Below, one piece after another: positions 1 through 9,720 of a stretch of 53,880 bases of DNA. The position numbers and the translations under genes were made by a program. The notes under the pieces are model-generated. The model was given only the letters and a program-made list of their open reading frames with translations, had not been told where the DNA came from and made no database searches. The stretch lies in assembly GCA_937862805.1 (NCBI GenBank), contig CALMDO010000251.1, forward strand, positions 1 to 53,880. Direction: 5' to 3'. This stretch comes from an uncultured Bacteroidota bacterium (GTDB taxonomy: Bacteria; Bacteroidota; Bacteroidia; Bacteroidales; FEN-979). The first letter of the stretch is position 1. Each line of letters starts with the position of its first letter.

Positions 1-873
1 AAACCCGGAAGATACCTCTACAAATACATTTTAGACGGAAACTGGACCTCCGATCCTTTTAACCGCTTGTGGGGTAGGGATGGCAACATCAATGACAATT
101 CGGTCGTGTATTGCTACAATTATTTTTTTACACTGAAGGGAAAAACCAATGCCCGTACGGTTTACCTCACGGGAAGTTTCAACCGGTGGAACGGTCATGA
201 GCTGAAGATGTTCAAAACGGCCTATGGATGGGCTTTGCCTTTGTACCTCAGGGAAGGCACCCATGCTTATAAATTCATCGTTGACGGAGAGTGGATCACC
301 GACCCGAACAATCCGGTCACCAGGCCTGACGGAAACGGGAATTTCAATTCCTTTCTGGGCATAGGTACGCCTTTTAACTTTACCCTCAATGGTTACCCAA
401 ATGCCGGTAAGGTAATGGTGGCAGGCAATTTCAATGGTTGGAACCCCGGCGAACTCCAGATGGAAAAAGCATCCGGAGGTTGGCAGCTCAACTATGTTCT
501 GGCCCCGGGGAATTATGAATACAAATTTATTGTCGACGGGAAATGGATGACCGATCCGGCCAACCCATTCAAAGTCGGAAAAGGAGATTTTCAAAACTCC
601 GTACTGGTTGTCCAACCCAACCACACTTTTATTTTAAAGCTGTACCCTTCTGCTGGAAACGTAATGGTGACGGGGAGCTTCAATCAATGGAATGCCGATG
701 GATGGAGAATGACCAAAAAGGATGGCCAGTGGATTTTGCCTGTTCATCTGAATCCCGGAAAATATACTTATAAATTCGTTGTTGACGGGAAATGGATCAT
801 GGACCCGATGAATGACTTATGGGAAGACAATGAATACGGCACCGGAAACTCGGTAGTGTGGATTGAACCCTGA
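1..873 (+). CDS. Tandem CBM48/AMPK-type glycogen-binding-like domain protein (5' truncated)
   Basis: The reading frame is open from the first base of the window, so the start lies upstream; the TTG at 67 is only an internal leucine. The visible 290 residues are one partial and three complete repeats of about 82-85 residues (bases 1-120 partial, 121-366, 367-615, 616-870). Each repeat carries the same signature: a V-x-V-T/A-G-S/N-F-N-x-W-N strand-turn, a G-W core, P-G-x-Y-x-Y-K-F-I-V-D-G and W-x-x-D-P. This is the E-set fold of the AMPK glycogen-binding / CBM48 family. There is no catalytic domain in the visible part. It may bind alpha-glucan or serve as a structural repeat; the unseen N-terminus decides. 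It ends 35 bases from the convergent DUF5916 gene. Confidence 0.85.
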   Translation, partial: KPGRYLYKYILDGNWTSDPFNRLWGRDGNINDNSVVYCYNYFFTLKGKTNARTVYLTGSFNRWNGHELKMFKTAYGWALPLYLREGTHAYKFIVDGEWITDPNNPVTRPDGNGNFNSFLGIGTPFNFTLNGYPNAGKVMVAGNFNGWNPGELQMEKASGGWQLNYVLAPGNYEYKFIVDGKWMTDPANPFKVGKGDFQNSVLVVQPNHTFILKLYPSAGNVMVTGSFNQWNADGWRMTKKDGQWILPVHLNPGKYTYKFVVDGKWIMDPMNDLWEDNEYGTGNSVVWIEP

Positions 874-908
874 TGTTCCGGTTATCCCTGGCTAAGCGGC
901 AAGGGTTC

Positions 909-3359
909 TTAACGGGTCAGATTGCGATGTTTTTTCTTAAAATACAATGCATCCAGATAATAGAGGATCCGGATTGAGAAGCTATTGGAACCTGGCGCGT
1001 TCATCGTATTTCGAAAATCCCGTATGAAATTGTTTTCGATATCGTTGCTGAAAGTGTTGATAGCATTTTTCCAAACCACGGATAGCTGGCTGCCAGGTGC
1101 GAAGTTCCAGATATAACTCAAATCGAGATTGAACAAATTGTAGCTGATGTCCTGATCACCCGTATAGGATGAGGGTTCAAGACTGCCATCGGGTTGCAGG
1201 TCATAATAGGCGTAGTAAGGCGCCCTGACCCAGTAATGACGGGCCCTTACATCAACACTCATCGCACTGGTGATCATAAAATTGGCTTCCAGGACGTTCA
1301 CGATGATAGATCGGTCTCTCCGGCCGAAAAGGATTACGGCGCTGCCTGCAGGATTCAAAGAATCCATCACGTAACCCACATCATTCATCACTTTTTCCAA
1401 TGAAAAATCATAGATTATAAAAATCCGGTTGCTGATCCGGTAGCGGGGGGTGAAAGAAAAACTGTAACCTGAAGATTTATAGGGTGTTGAAACATATCCC
1501 CAGAGAGAGAAATCGAAAGCGAATTTTTTCCTGTAATCTGTTGAAATCCAAATTCCCGGAGTGGCAAAGGGAGGTGCTTTAAAGAACCACCCGTCGACCC
1601 TGGGTTCATAATAATCATAGGTTGTAAAAGGTTGGATATCGGTAAAGGCGCCAAGGGTCAGGTACCCGGGTGTGGTGGTGTTGCTCTCTGCATGGATCTG
1701 AAAAGAGGAGAATTTGAACCCGTCGTACAGACAATTGTACGATAACCGGGCATAATTGTACCAATTCAGCACTTTCCAGAAGGGATCGTACCGGTTGTAC
1801 CGGAGTTCAACAATGTTGTTGAATTTATTATTGACTTCGTTGAAGCCTATATCATTCGGATCATATTGATCGGTTTCAAGTACCTGTTGGATATTGTATT
1901 GAAAATTGCCGGAGATCTTCCCGAACCCGATGGAATAATGGTAGCCAAAATCGGGTGAATCATGACTGTAATATTTCTGACTCATGAAAGCATCACCCGT
2001 CACGGCGTAGGTATATTTCTTGTTAGCAAATTTAAAAGAGGTTCCCGTCACGTTGGCGGTATATCCTTCCGTGGGCATGAAGTAGTTGGTGTTGAGAAAG
2101 TCGAGGTATGAATTGTTTTTCAGGTTCTGATCTAATACGATCATGTTGTAGTTGGTAAATCCCTGGGTGAGAAATCGTCGGCTCTCTCCTGAAACCGTAT
2201 CGGTGATGGTGGCCCAGGTATTGCCTGAAATGGCATTGAAAAACCCGATACCCAAGCCACCGGCTGTTCTACCGGAGATCTTGGATGCGTTCAAAAGCTT
2301 TGTCGTTGAAGGATTTTCAGTCACGATTTCATTCTGGCCGGTATCATCATAAGCGTTTTCGAATTCCCTGGGTTGGTTCCCGATTCTCCGCGAATAAAAG
2401 ATACCTCCTTTATCAAACATTTCCGTTCCTTCAGTAAAAAATTGCCTTCTTTCGTCATACCGGATTTCAAAGGGAGAGAAGTTATATATCTTGTCATCTG
2501 ACCGGACCTGCCCGAAATCGGGAATGAGCGTCATGTCAAGGGTAAAGCTCTGGTCGATGCCGTATTTGAGGTCAGCGCCGTAGTTGTAACTCAATTTATA
2601 GGAGGATTCACCAGGGTTGTTTTGAAAATACCCTGATACGTAGGGCATCAGGGAGAGCCTGAGCGGAGGGGTGATGTCCCTGATGCCTTTCAGAAGGCCG
2701 GATTGGTTGGTATAGCCGGATACCTTTGAATCAACGAGGTTCCATGTATCGATTTCCCTGAATCTCCGGATGCTTCGTTGGCAATTGAGTCCCCAGTCCT
2801 GTACCGGCTTTTTGGGAAACCGGATGGCTGAGTAAGGAATTTTCATTTCGACTACCCACCCTTTTTCATTTTTCCTCGCTTTGCTTTGCCAAACCGCATC
2901 CCAGGAATAATCATCTCCGTCGGTATCACTCCCGGGTAGCTTGAAATCAGCCTGGACGTCAGATACATAAACCTGGAAGCAAAAGGCGTTGATCCCGTCA
3001 TTGAACGGACTGATTATCAGAATGAAATAATCGGCATTCAAGGATTCTGAATCCCTTAAACCCAATTGCGCAGGGATGCTGTCGGGGTGGGGATCGTACA
3101 TCAAAGCGCCCACGTACAAGCCTGAATTATCATAAGCAAACCGTACCTCTGAGTTGAAGAAAGCGGGTTTACCGTTGTATGGAATTCTTTGAATGAAATC
3201 CGTAGCAATGGGCGCTGTTTTCCAAACGGTTTCATCTAAAATGCCGTCGATTTTGATAAGATCGGCGACCGGGAGGGCCTCGATACTCTTTTTAACCGGT
3301 TGTGCTATAAGCGTGAGGGAAAAGAGCAGAAACAGGATTATCAGGCGCGTTTTAAACAT
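909..3359 (-). CDS. DUF5916 outer-membrane protein with N-terminal CBM9-like domain
   Basis: 816 residues. An N-terminal signal peptide (about residues 1-19, hydrophobic run ending A-Q) is followed by a CBM9-like sugar-binding fold: D-G-I-L-D-E-x-V-W near residues 38-46 and R-F-A-Y-D-N-S-G-L-Y-V-G near 93-104. The remainder is rich in alternating aromatic and polar residues, as in an outer-membrane beta-barrel. This architecture is the DUF5916 family, common in Bacteroidota, often of similar size and of unknown function; a surface role in polysaccharide or other large-substrate handling is inference. The gene is preceded by 36 bases from the macrodomain gene on the same strand. No -7 box was recognised directly upstream. 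Confidence 0.88.
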   Translation of the reverse strand: MFKTRLIILFLLFSLTLIAQPVKKSIEALPVADLIKIDGILDETVWKTAPIATDFIQRIPYNGKPAFFNSEVRFAYDNSGLYVGALMYDPHPDSIPAQLGLRDSESLNADYFILIISPFNDGINAFCFQVYVSDVQADFKLPGSDTDGDDYSWDAVWQSKARKNEKGWVVEMKIPYSAIRFPKKPVQDWGLNCQRSIRRFREIDTWNLVDSKVSGYTNQSGLLKGIRDITPPLRLSLMPYVSGYFQNNPGESSYKLSYNYGADLKYGIDQSFTLDMTLIPDFGQVRSDDKIYNFSPFEIRYDERRQFFTEGTEMFDKGGIFYSRRIGNQPREFENAYDDTGQNEIVTENPSTTKLLNASKISGRTAGGLGIGFFNAISGNTWATITDTVSGESRRFLTQGFTNYNMIVLDQNLKNNSYLDFLNTNYFMPTEGYTANVTGTSFKFANKKYTYAVTGDAFMSQKYYSHDSPDFGYHYSIGFGKISGNFQYNIQQVLETDQYDPNDIGFNEVNNKFNNIVELRYNRYDPFWKVLNWYNYARLSYNCLYDGFKFSSFQIHAESNTTTPGYLTLGAFTDIQPFTTYDYYEPRVDGWFFKAPPFATPGIWISTDYRKKFAFDFSLWGYVSTPYKSSGYSFSFTPRYRISNRIFIIYDFSLEKVMNDVGYVMDSLNPAGSAVILFGRRDRSIIVNVLEANFMITSAMSVDVRARHYWVRAPYYAYYDLQPDGSLEPSSYTGDQDISYNLFNLDLSYIWNFAPGSQLSVVWKNAINTFSNDIENNFIRDFRNTMNAPGSNSFSIRILYYLDALYFKKKHRNLTR

Positions 3360-3395
3360 AAATAAATAACGCGTAAAAATAGCAGTGAGGTACGG

Positions 3396-3914
3396 TTACT
3401 TGATTTCTCCCTGGAGCATTTTCTGGTAAATGGCAAGGTTTTCATCATCGAAACAGACAAAAATCACCTTTTCGGGGGTGGTATTGGCAGCAAGGTAAGT
3501 TTTGACTTCTCTGATGGCAATTTCTGCAGCCAGTTCTTTTGGGAAATGATATACGCCGGTCGAGATGTTGGGTATCGCGATGGTTTTGCAATCATGAATG
3601 GTCGCCTGGGCAAGGCTGTTCTTGTAACAGGAGGCTAAGAATTCAGCTTCCTGCCGGTCACCGACACCCCAGACTGGTCCAACCGTATGGATGACGAACC
3701 TGGCAGGTAGTTTGTACCCTCTTGTGATCTTGGCTTCCCCTGTTTTACACCCTCCCAGTAACCGACAAACCTCTAACAAACCAGGTCCGGCAGCCCGATG
3801 GATGGCCCCGTCCAACCCTCCGCCACCCAGCAGGGAGGGATTGGCAGTGTTCACGATAGCATCTACCCTCAGGGTGGTGATGTCGCCTTTGATCAGTTGT
3901 AGTCTTGTTTCCAT
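3396..3914 (-). CDS. Macrodomain protein (O-acetyl-ADP-ribose deacetylase-like)
   Basis: 172 residues, a single macrodomain. Visible hallmarks are G-D-I-T near residues 10-13, the [10 protein letters not shown] motif (about 18-27), the glycine loop [10 protein letters not shown] (about 31-40) and the phosphate-binding [10 protein letters not shown] near residue 115. These match the MacroD/YmdB type that binds and hydrolyses ADP-ribose esters such as O-acetyl-ADP-ribose. Its first 22 bases overlap the end of the inositol-monophosphatase-like gene, so it is probably translated from the same message as mtaB and that gene. Substrate (free metabolite or ADP-ribosylated protein or nucleic acid) cannot be told from sequence. 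Confidence 0.9.
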   Translation of the reverse strand: METRLQLIKGDITTLRVDAIVNTANPSLLGGGGLDGAIHRAAGPGLLEVCRLLGGCKTGEAKITRGYKLPARFVIHTVGPVWGVGDRQEAEFLASCYKNSLAQATIHDCKTIAIPNISTGVYHFPKELAAEIAIREVKTYLAANTTPEKVIFVCFDDENLAIYQKMLQGEIK

Positions 3915-4690
3915 GTATCGAAGAGTTTCAAAAATTCGGTATAGATAAAAGGATTGGCAGCGATGATTTGTTTTCCAAAAAGATAATGTTCGTGACCCCT
4001 GAAATCACTGACTGTTCCTCCTGCATTGTTGACCAACAGAGCTCCGGCTGCTACATCCCACGGCCTGAGTCCGTACTCATAAAAACCGTCGAATCTGCCG
4101 CAGGCGGTCCAGGCCAGGTCAAGAGCAGCTGAACCCAGGCGACGCAAACCCCGGCTGTTTTGCATAAGGTGCCTGAAAATTGCCAGGTAATCGTCAAGCG
4201 AATCATAATCGTAATAGGGAAATCCCGTGGCGAAAAGCGATTCATTGATCACCGGTGTGGTTGAAACCCTGATGGGTTGGCCGTTGAGAAATGAGGGAGC
4301 CGATTTCCAGGTATAGAAACATTCATTGAGGTTGTTTTCAAATATCACTCCGGCTACCAACTCCTCGCCTTCCATCAGACCGATGCTGATGCAATACAAC
4401 GGGATGCCATGGATAAAATTGGTAGTGCCATCCAGCGGATCGATCACCCAGGTCAGTTCTGACCGGTTGAGGGACGGACTCTCTTCGGCTATGAAACCAC
4501 ACCCGGGGAGAAGTTTTGAAAGGTTAGCGACCAGCCTTTGCTCTGATTCTTTGTCTACATAAGTCACGTAATCATGGATACCTTTTACCAACACGTCATC
4601 AGAACGGAGCCGTGAGATCTCCTGTCGCTGGAAAAGGGCAACATTCCTGACCACTTCACAGACCGCTGTTGTTAATTTTTCAAGATTCAT
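3893..4690 (-). CDS. Inositol monophosphatase family protein
   Basis: 265 residues from the ATG at 4690. The longer frame to 4768 would run into the end of mtaB and adds a basic non-conserved 26-residue tail; the 4690 start leaves only two bases after the mtaB stop and begins at the usual position for the family. Motifs: E-E near 69-70, the metal site [12 protein letters not shown] (D84, D87) and W-D-V-A-A-G towards the C-terminus. These are the Mg-dependent, lithium-sensitive phosphatase signatures of the IMPase / FIG superfamily. In bacteria such proteins act on inositol-1-phosphate, other sugar phosphates or PAP; CysQ-type PAP phosphatase activity is an alternative. Confidence 0.9.
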   Translation of the reverse strand: MNLEKLTTAVCEVVRNVALFQRQEISRLRSDDVLVKGIHDYVTYVDKESEQRLVANLSKLLPGCGFIAEESPSLNRSELTWVIDPLDGTTNFIHGIPLYCISIGLMEGEELVAGVIFENNLNECFYTWKSAPSFLNGQPIRVSTTPVINESLFATGFPYYDYDSLDDYLAIFRHLMQNSRGLRRLGSAALDLAWTACGRFDGFYEYGLRPWDVAAGALLVNNAGGTVSDFRGHEHYLFGKQIIAANPFIYTEFLKLFDTWKQDYN

Positions 4691-4692
4691 AG

Positions 4693-5967
4693 TTATTCTT
4701 TCACATGCAGATAACATCCGTCGCCTCCGATAGTCTTCAGGACGACCGGTTGTACGGTATTGACCCATTCGGGGAGATAGGCAGTTTTCACCCGGATATA
4801 ATTTTCAGAGAAACCGTGCATGAATCCGTCGTCGTGATCGGCCTCAAAGAGCACCTGTACCGTTCTTCCGCAATGCGCGGAGTAAAAAGAATGTTTCTTT
4901 TTCACAGAAAGGGCATGCAGGGCCTCACTTCTTTGTTTACGAACGCGATCCGGTACCATTTTATCCATTTTGGCGGCCAGCGTATTCTCTCTTTTTGAGT
5001 AGGAAAAAACGTGGAGATAGGAGATATCCGCCATTTCGAGGTATTGTAAGGTTTCCCTGAAATCTTCATCCGTTTCACCGGGAAAACCGACGATCACGTC
5101 GGCCGCGATGCATGCCAAAGGCATCAGGGAACGTATTTTTTGCACGCGACTGAGCCAGGTTTCGCGGGTATATTTCCGGTGCATGGCTTTTAAAACCTTA
5201 TTGCAACCCGACTGTAGCGGAATGTGGAAATGGGGTAAAAATTTCCGCGAATCGGCGATTAACTCAATGATCTCATCGGAGAGCAAATCCGGTTCGATGG
5301 ATGAAAGCCTTATCCGGTCAGGTCCTTCCATTTGCTCCAACCTTCGTATCAGCCCTGCAAGGGTTTCCCCCTGGTGCCTGCCAAAATCGCCAATGTTCAC
5401 ACCGGTCAGTACCATCTCCCTGATTCCTTGAGCTACGATTTCGGCTGTACTTTTTATAACATGGTCGATGGTATCGCTACGGCTGCGTCCTCTCGCCAGA
5501 GGAATGGTACAATAGGTACAGAAATAATCGCAACCATCCTGGATTTTTAAAAATGAACGGGTTCTGTCACCATATGAATAAGCCGGGACAAACTTGTCCT
5601 GCTCTTCATCCGGGATGGATCCCGAGACTTTTTCCAGCTCTTCCAGTAAATGGAACTTTGCAGAATGACCCAGCACCAGTTCAACTCCTTCCATGGCTTT
5701 TAGCAGGTCAGGTTTCAGCTCCGGGAAACAACCGATCACCGCAATCCTGGCAGTGGGATTCTGTTTATGCGCCTGCCGGATGGCAGCCCTGCACTTCTTT
5801 TCCGCCACGCTCGTGACCACACAGGTACTGATTACATACAGATCGGCAATATCATGAAAATCCCTGATTTCAAAACCTTTATCAGCAAACTGTCGGGAAA
5901 GGGAAGAGGCTTCAGCAAAATTGACTTTGCATCCTAAATGGTGGAACGCTACCGACCGTTGATTCAT
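4693..5967 (-). CDS. mtaB: tRNA (N6-threonylcarbamoyladenosine37-C2)-methylthiotransferase
   Basis: 424 residues. Radical-SAM methylthiotransferase that turns t6A37 into ms2t6A in ANN-decoding tRNAs. The N-terminal UPF0004 domain supplies three cluster cysteines (C13 in L-G-C-K-V-N, C49, C80); the radical-SAM triad C146-x3-C150-x2-C153 lies in D-G-C-D-Y-F-C-T-Y-C. The L-G-C-K-V-N signature and length separate MtaB from MiaB and RimO. The gene heads a minus-strand unit with the IMPase-like and macrodomain genes. A variant -7 box, TACCTTCG (complement of 5972-5979), sits only about five bases before the ATG, which would make the message almost leaderless. Confidence 0.93.
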   Translation of the reverse strand: MNQRSVAFHHLGCKVNFAEASSLSRQFADKGFEIRDFHDIADLYVISTCVVTSVAEKKCRAAIRQAHKQNPTARIAVIGCFPELKPDLLKAMEGVELVLGHSAKFHLLEELEKVSGSIPDEEQDKFVPAYSYGDRTRSFLKIQDGCDYFCTYCTIPLARGRSRSDTIDHVIKSTAEIVAQGIREMVLTGVNIGDFGRHQGETLAGLIRRLEQMEGPDRIRLSSIEPDLLSDEIIELIADSRKFLPHFHIPLQSGCNKVLKAMHRKYTRETWLSRVQKIRSLMPLACIAADVIVGFPGETDEDFRETLQYLEMADISYLHVFSYSKRENTLAAKMDKMVPDRVRKQRSEALHALSVKKKHSFYSAHCGRTVQVLFEADHDDGFMHGFSENYIRVKTAYLPEWVNTVQPVVLKTIGGDGCYLHVKE

Positions 5968-6011
5968 GGTGCGAAGGTAGCGATTTGATCCCTAATACGG
6001 GTAAAAGTTCG

Positions 6012-6019
6012 TAATTTTG
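6012..6019 (+). promoter_or_regulatory. -7 promoter box for copA
   Basis: TAATTTTG fits the Bacteroidota TAnnTTTG box and ends 22 bases before the copA ATG. A TTTG at 5984-5987 is 24 bases upstream, wider than the usual spacing, so the -33 element is uncertain. Confidence 0.5.
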
Positions 6020-6041
6020 CCATCGCTTTTTCTTAAATTTC

Positions 6042-8468
6042 ATGACCCTTCAGAAAAAATCGGTATTTCCGGTAACCGGCATGTCATGCACCAATTGCGC
6101 AGCTAACATAGAGCGCAACATTAGAAAATTACGAGGTGTCGGGAGCGCTGATATTGACTTTTCAGCTGAGAAACTGGTGACCCTCTTTGATCCTTCGATC
6201 ATCTCTGAAAAAGAGTTGATGGAGCAGGTACGCAAAGTGGGTTACGGGGTGCCTGTCGGAAAAACGGAACTCCCGGTCGTCGGCCTTCACGATCATACCG
6301 ATGGTCTTGCATTGGAGAAGCTCCTCTCAAAAATTGACGGAATACTTTCAGTGTCTGTTAGTTACACTTCCGGGCAAATGGCAGTTGAATTTATTCCCGG
6401 CAGGATGACCATAGCGGATCTGGCCTCGGTGGTCAGGAAAGCCGGATACGAATTGATGCAACCTATCGTGGATAAGCCATCTGAAGATTTTGAAGGTCAT
6501 TTTCGCGAGACTGAATTACAGCATCAATTGCACTTACTAAGGGTAGGACTACTTTTTACCATCCCCTTGGTATTATATAGTATGGCGCTTCATTTTGGGT
6601 TGGGCCATTTTCCATTCGACCAGTATTTTATGCTGGGAGCCGCTACTGTTGTGCAATTTTACACTGGTTGGCAGTTCTATACCGGCGCATATAAAAGCCT
6701 CAGATCCGGAAGCTCCAACATGGATGTCCTGATCATGTTGGGGTCCTCTGTTGCCTATGGAGCAGGATTGGCGGGAGTGCTTGGATGGGCTGGTGCATCT
6801 TCTCATTATTTTGAAACCGCTGCTGCCATCATCACCCTGATCCGCCTGGGAAAGTTCCTGGAAACGAAAGCCCGGGGAAGGACGACCCGTGCACTGAAAG
6901 CGTTGATGGAGCTGGGCGCAAAAAATGCAAGGGTGATCAGGCAAGATATTGAAGTTGAAATCAGTGTAAACGCTGTCGAAATAGGAGACCTGTTGGTTGT
7001 CAGACCCGGGGAGAAAGCCCCGGTCGACGGCATTGTCCTGGATGGACAGTCGGCCTTTGATGAATCGATGATCACCGGAGAGTCGATGCCTGTCACCAAA
7101 GGCCCTGGTGATGAGGTTGTCGGCGCTACCCTTAACCGGCAAGGAATGATCCGGTACGAGGCTACCCGCGTGGGCCGCGATACCATGCTTGCCAGGATCA
7201 TTCAACGGGTAAAGGAAGCCCAGGCAAGTAAAGCTCCAATACAGCAGATGACAGATAAGATCGGGCAGTACTTTGTTCCGGCCATAGTTTTCATTGCATT
7301 GCTTACTTTAACCGGATGGTTGGTTTTTGGGGAGAGTGGCTGGCCGGTTGCAATTATGAATTCCGTAGCTGTGTTGGTTATCGCCTGTCCCTGTGTCATC
7401 GGTTTGGCCACTCCTACGGCGGTGATGGTCGGGACCTCGCGCGGTGCATCATCCGGGATCCTATTCAAAAACAGTGAAATCCTCGAAAGGGCAGGACGTG
7501 TTTCCATCGTTGCCCTCGATAAAACCGGTACCATTACCAGGGGGGAACCGGTAGTCACCGCAATCCATTCTTTGACCGGACTGTCGCAGGATGAACTGCT
7601 CAGGTTGGCTGCCAGTGCAGAAATTGGTTCAGAACATCCGTTGGGAAAAGCGATCGTAGCCGCTGCCCGCGACAGAGGGTTTACATTGACCGAACCAGCC
7701 CGGTTCCACGCGATGAGTGGACTTGGAATCCGCGCTCTCGTGGAGGATCACCGGATGTTGGTTGGGAATCTGCACCTGATGCGGAATGAAAGCATTGATA
7801 TACTGTCGCTTGAAGAAGCAATTGCTTCCTTTCAGTCCAGCGGAATGACCATCATGGCGATTGCCCTGGGTGCTTTAGATGAACAGTTTCCTATGAGAGT
7901 TGCCGGTTTCATTGCTCTGGCTGATACTGTCAAACCCGGATCACATGAAGCGATCAATGAATTGAAGCATCTGGGGATGAAAGTGGTGATGATCACCGGA
8001 GATAACAAGGCGACAGCTGCTGCCATTGCTGATCAGGTTGGGATTAAGGAGGTGATAGCAGGGGTTCTTCCTTCCGGGAAAGCCGATGTCATTCGCAATT
8101 TGCAAGGTTCCTCTTTGGGGAAAGTAGCTGTTACGGCCATGGTGGGCGATGGGATCAATGATGCGCCGGCGTTGGCCACTGCCGATGTCGGAATTGCCAT
8201 CGGTACCGGGGCTGATGTCGCCATGGCGGCTGCCGGGATTACTTTGATAAGCGGAGACCTCAAGGGTGTGGCCAAAGCCATTGCCCTTTCGAGGGCAACC
8301 CTTCGTACCATCAAACAAAATCTGGCATGGGCACTGGTATACAATGTTGCCCTCATTCCTGTTGCTGCCCTTGGTTGGCTGGATCCTGTTTTTGCAGCCG
8401 GTGCCATGGCACTGAGTTCCTTATTCGTGGTGACCAACAGCCTGCGCCTGAGATCCTTTAAATTTTAA
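6042..8468 (+). CDS. copA: Cu(I)-translocating P1B-type ATPase
   Basis: 808 residues; exports Cu(I) (or Ag) across the inner membrane using ATP. Order: heavy-metal-associated domain with G-M-S-C-T-N-C (C16, C19); a second, degenerate HMA domain (about 76-145); paired membrane helices; actuator loop with T-G-E-S; metal site C-P-C in [10 protein letters not shown]; phosphorylation site D-K-T-G-T; hinge [10 protein letters not shown]; and a last helix with M-A-L-S-S. C-P-C plus Y-N and M-x-x-S-S are the P1B-1 copper signature. The second HMA has lost C-x2-C: the equivalent stretch is G-L-H-D-H-T-D (81-87). No CopZ, CsoR or CueR gene is adjacent. Confidence 0.95.
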   Translation: MTLQKKSVFPVTGMSCTNCAANIERNIRKLRGVGSADIDFSAEKLVTLFDPSIISEKELMEQVRKVGYGVPVGKTELPVVGLHDHTDGLALEKLLSKIDGILSVSVSYTSGQMAVEFIPGRMTIADLASVVRKAGYELMQPIVDKPSEDFEGHFRETELQHQLHLLRVGLLFTIPLVLYSMALHFGLGHFPFDQYFMLGAATVVQFYTGWQFYTGAYKSLRSGSSNMDVLIMLGSSVAYGAGLAGVLGWAGASSHYFETAAAIITLIRLGKFLETKARGRTTRALKALMELGAKNARVIRQDIEVEISVNAVEIGDLLVVRPGEKAPVDGIVLDGQSAFDESMITGESMPVTKGPGDEVVGATLNRQGMIRYEATRVGRDTMLARIIQRVKEAQASKAPIQQMTDKIGQYFVPAIVFIALLTLTGWLVFGESGWPVAIMNSVAVLVIACPCVIGLATPTAVMVGTSRGASSGILFKNSEILERAGRVSIVALDKTGTITRGEPVVTAIHSLTGLSQDELLRLAASAEIGSEHPLGKAIVAAARDRGFTLTEPARFHAMSGLGIRALVEDHRMLVGNLHLMRNESIDILSLEEAIASFQSSGMTIMAIALGALDEQFPMRVAGFIALADTVKPGSHEAINELKHLGMKVVMITGDNKATAAAIADQVGIKEVIAGVLPSGKADVIRNLQGSSLGKVAVTAMVGDGINDAPALATADVGIAIGTGADVAMAAAGITLISGDLKGVAKAIALSRATLRTIKQNLAWALVYNVALIPVAALGWLDPVFAAGAMALSSLFVVTNSLRLRSFKF

Positions 8469-8527
8469 ACCAGGTCAATGATCGTTTGACCATTGGCATG
8501 TCATCCCCGGGAAATGGATGCCCCCGT

Positions 8528-8734
8528 TTACTTTGGAGTTTTGAGGTATTGTTGCAGCAGAATTCCTTCCACGATCATCATCAATCCGGCAATTGTCGTG
8601 GGCAAAATGGTTTCCTTCAGAAGGATATGAATAATAATCAGTGAGATAAAAGGGGAGAGATAAATCAACTCGCGGCGGGTTACTTTTCGTTCCTTTGGTT
8701 TGGCATTGGAATACGAAGGTAAATAAAGATGGAA
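8528..8734 (-). pseudogene. C-terminal remnant of an EamA/DMT-family transporter gene
   Basis: In the 300-base gap between copA and carbamate kinase, one minus-strand frame stays open from about 8734 to a TAA at 8528-8530 and reads like the last two helices of an EamA transporter: a basic linker (K-P-K-E-R-K), R-E-L-I-Y-L-S-P-F-I-S-L-I, L-L-K-E-T-I-L-P-T-T, then I-A-G-L-M-M-I-V-E-G-I-L-L-Q-Q-Y. The usual E at the end of the penultimate helix and the G-x-x-x-I-x-x-G-I pattern of the last helix are kept. There is no ATG in frame and the upstream eight helices are absent; the promoter of the next gene lies there instead. I read this as a truncated, dead gene. The rest of 8469-8770 holds only weak inverted repeats. 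Confidence 0.6.
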
Positions 8735-8743
8735 TTTTTTTTA

Positions 8744-8751
8744 TATTTTTG
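8744..8751 (+). promoter_or_regulatory. -7 promoter box for carbamate kinase
   Basis: TATTTTTG fits TAnnTTTG and ends 19 bases before the ATG at 8771. No clear -33 TTTG was seen at the expected distance. Confidence 0.5.
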
Positions 8752-8770
8752 CTCCCCAATCCATTGATAT

Positions 8771-9715
8771 ATGAAGAAACTCGCAGTAGTAGCCCTTGGC
8801 GGGAATGCTTTGTTGAGGGGTGATCAGAAAGGAACCATCGATGAACAGGAAGCCAATGCCAATGCCACGGCAGAATCCCTGGTTAAACTGTTGAAACGGG
8901 ATTACAACATTGTGATCACCCACGGTAATGGTCCACAGGTAGGCAACATCATGCTGGCAAACTCCGCCGGGTACAAACTCTTTGGTATTCCGGAGATGCC
9001 ACTTGACATCTGTGTAGCTTATTCTCAGGGATTCATCGGTTACATTATTGAGCAACAATTAAAAAACGTTCTTGAACAGCATGATATGGAGCGCGATATC
9101 ATTACGATTGCCACTCAGGTATTGGTCAATCGGGATGATCCCGCTTTTCAGAATCTGACCAAACCTGTCGGGCCCTATTATTCGAAAGAGGAAGCAGATG
9201 CCATGGCAGCAGAATCCGGATCGGTCTTCCGCGAAGATCCAAGGGGCAGGGGTTGGCGCAAAGTAGTTGCTTCTCCGCGTCCGCTGGTAATCATCAACAA
9301 GAAAACGATTGAAAAAATTGCCCGTCAGGGGCAGATCGTCATTGCAGTCGGAGGGGGGGGGATTCCGGTGTTTTATGTAGAACCCAACAAATTACAAGGA
9401 ATTGATGCCGTGATCGATAAAGACCTGGCTTCGGCTTTGCTTGCCTCCCAGATCAATGCCGACAAATTCTTCATTTTGACCGATGTTCCCAAAGTCTGTA
9501 TCAATTATAATACACCTCAGGAAAAATCGTTGGACCGGATAACCATTGCAGAGGCTAAAAGATATCTTGAAGAAGGGCAATTCCCAGATGGGAGCATGGG
9601 ACCCAAGATCCGTGCGGCCATTCATTTTGTGGAGCACTCAGGAAAGGATACCATCATTACCAAAACCACCATGCTGGGAATTGATAACGGAGGTACACGG
9701 ATTACACTGGTTTAA
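8771..9715 (+). CDS. arcC: Carbamate kinase
   Basis: 314 residues, the normal family length. It interconverts carbamoyl phosphate plus ADP with carbamate plus ATP; with arginine deiminase or ureide pathways it makes ATP from carbamoyl phosphate. Motifs: A-L-G-G-N-A-L-L-R-G at 8-17, T-H-G-N-G-P-Q-V-G (about 55-63), the glycine loop V-G-G-G-G-I-P-V near 193-200, and D-K-D-L-A-S nearby. No arcA, arcB or carbamoyltransferase is in the window, so the pathway it serves is unknown here. The glycine loop is encoded by nine consecutive G bases (9353-9361). It ends five bases from the convergent end of the hydG operon. Confidence 0.95.
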   Translation: MKKLAVVALGGNALLRGDQKGTIDEQEANANATAESLVKLLKRDYNIVITHGNGPQVGNIMLANSAGYKLFGIPEMPLDICVAYSQGFIGYIIEQQLKNVLEQHDMERDIITIATQVLVNRDDPAFQNLTKPVGPYYSKEEADAMAAESGSVFREDPRGRGWRKVVASPRPLVIINKKTIEKIARQGQIVIAVGGGGIPVFYVEPNKLQGIDAVIDKDLASALLASQINADKFFILTDVPKVCINYNTPQEKSLDRITIAEAKRYLEEGQFPDGSMGPKIRAAIHFVEHSGKDTIITKTTMLGIDNGGTRITLV

Positions 9716-9720
9716 GGGTT

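Noticed and set aside
3893-4768. Longer 291-aa form of the IMPase-like protein
   Set aside because: Would start within the mtaB coding region; ATG at 4690 gives family-typical N-terminus.
6573-7205. Long minus-strand frame (210 aa) inside copA
   Set aside because: Exact antisense shadow of copA; no family motif, no promoter box; copA is fully supported.
8473-8491. GGTCAA/TTGACC hairpin after copA
   Set aside because: Six-base stem without a T run, with a competing CAATG/CATTG pairing; too weak to call a terminator.
8475-8759. 94-aa minus-strand frame in the copA-carbamate kinase gap
   Set aside because: Different frame from the EamA remnant and has no transmembrane pattern; the remnant frame explains the residues.
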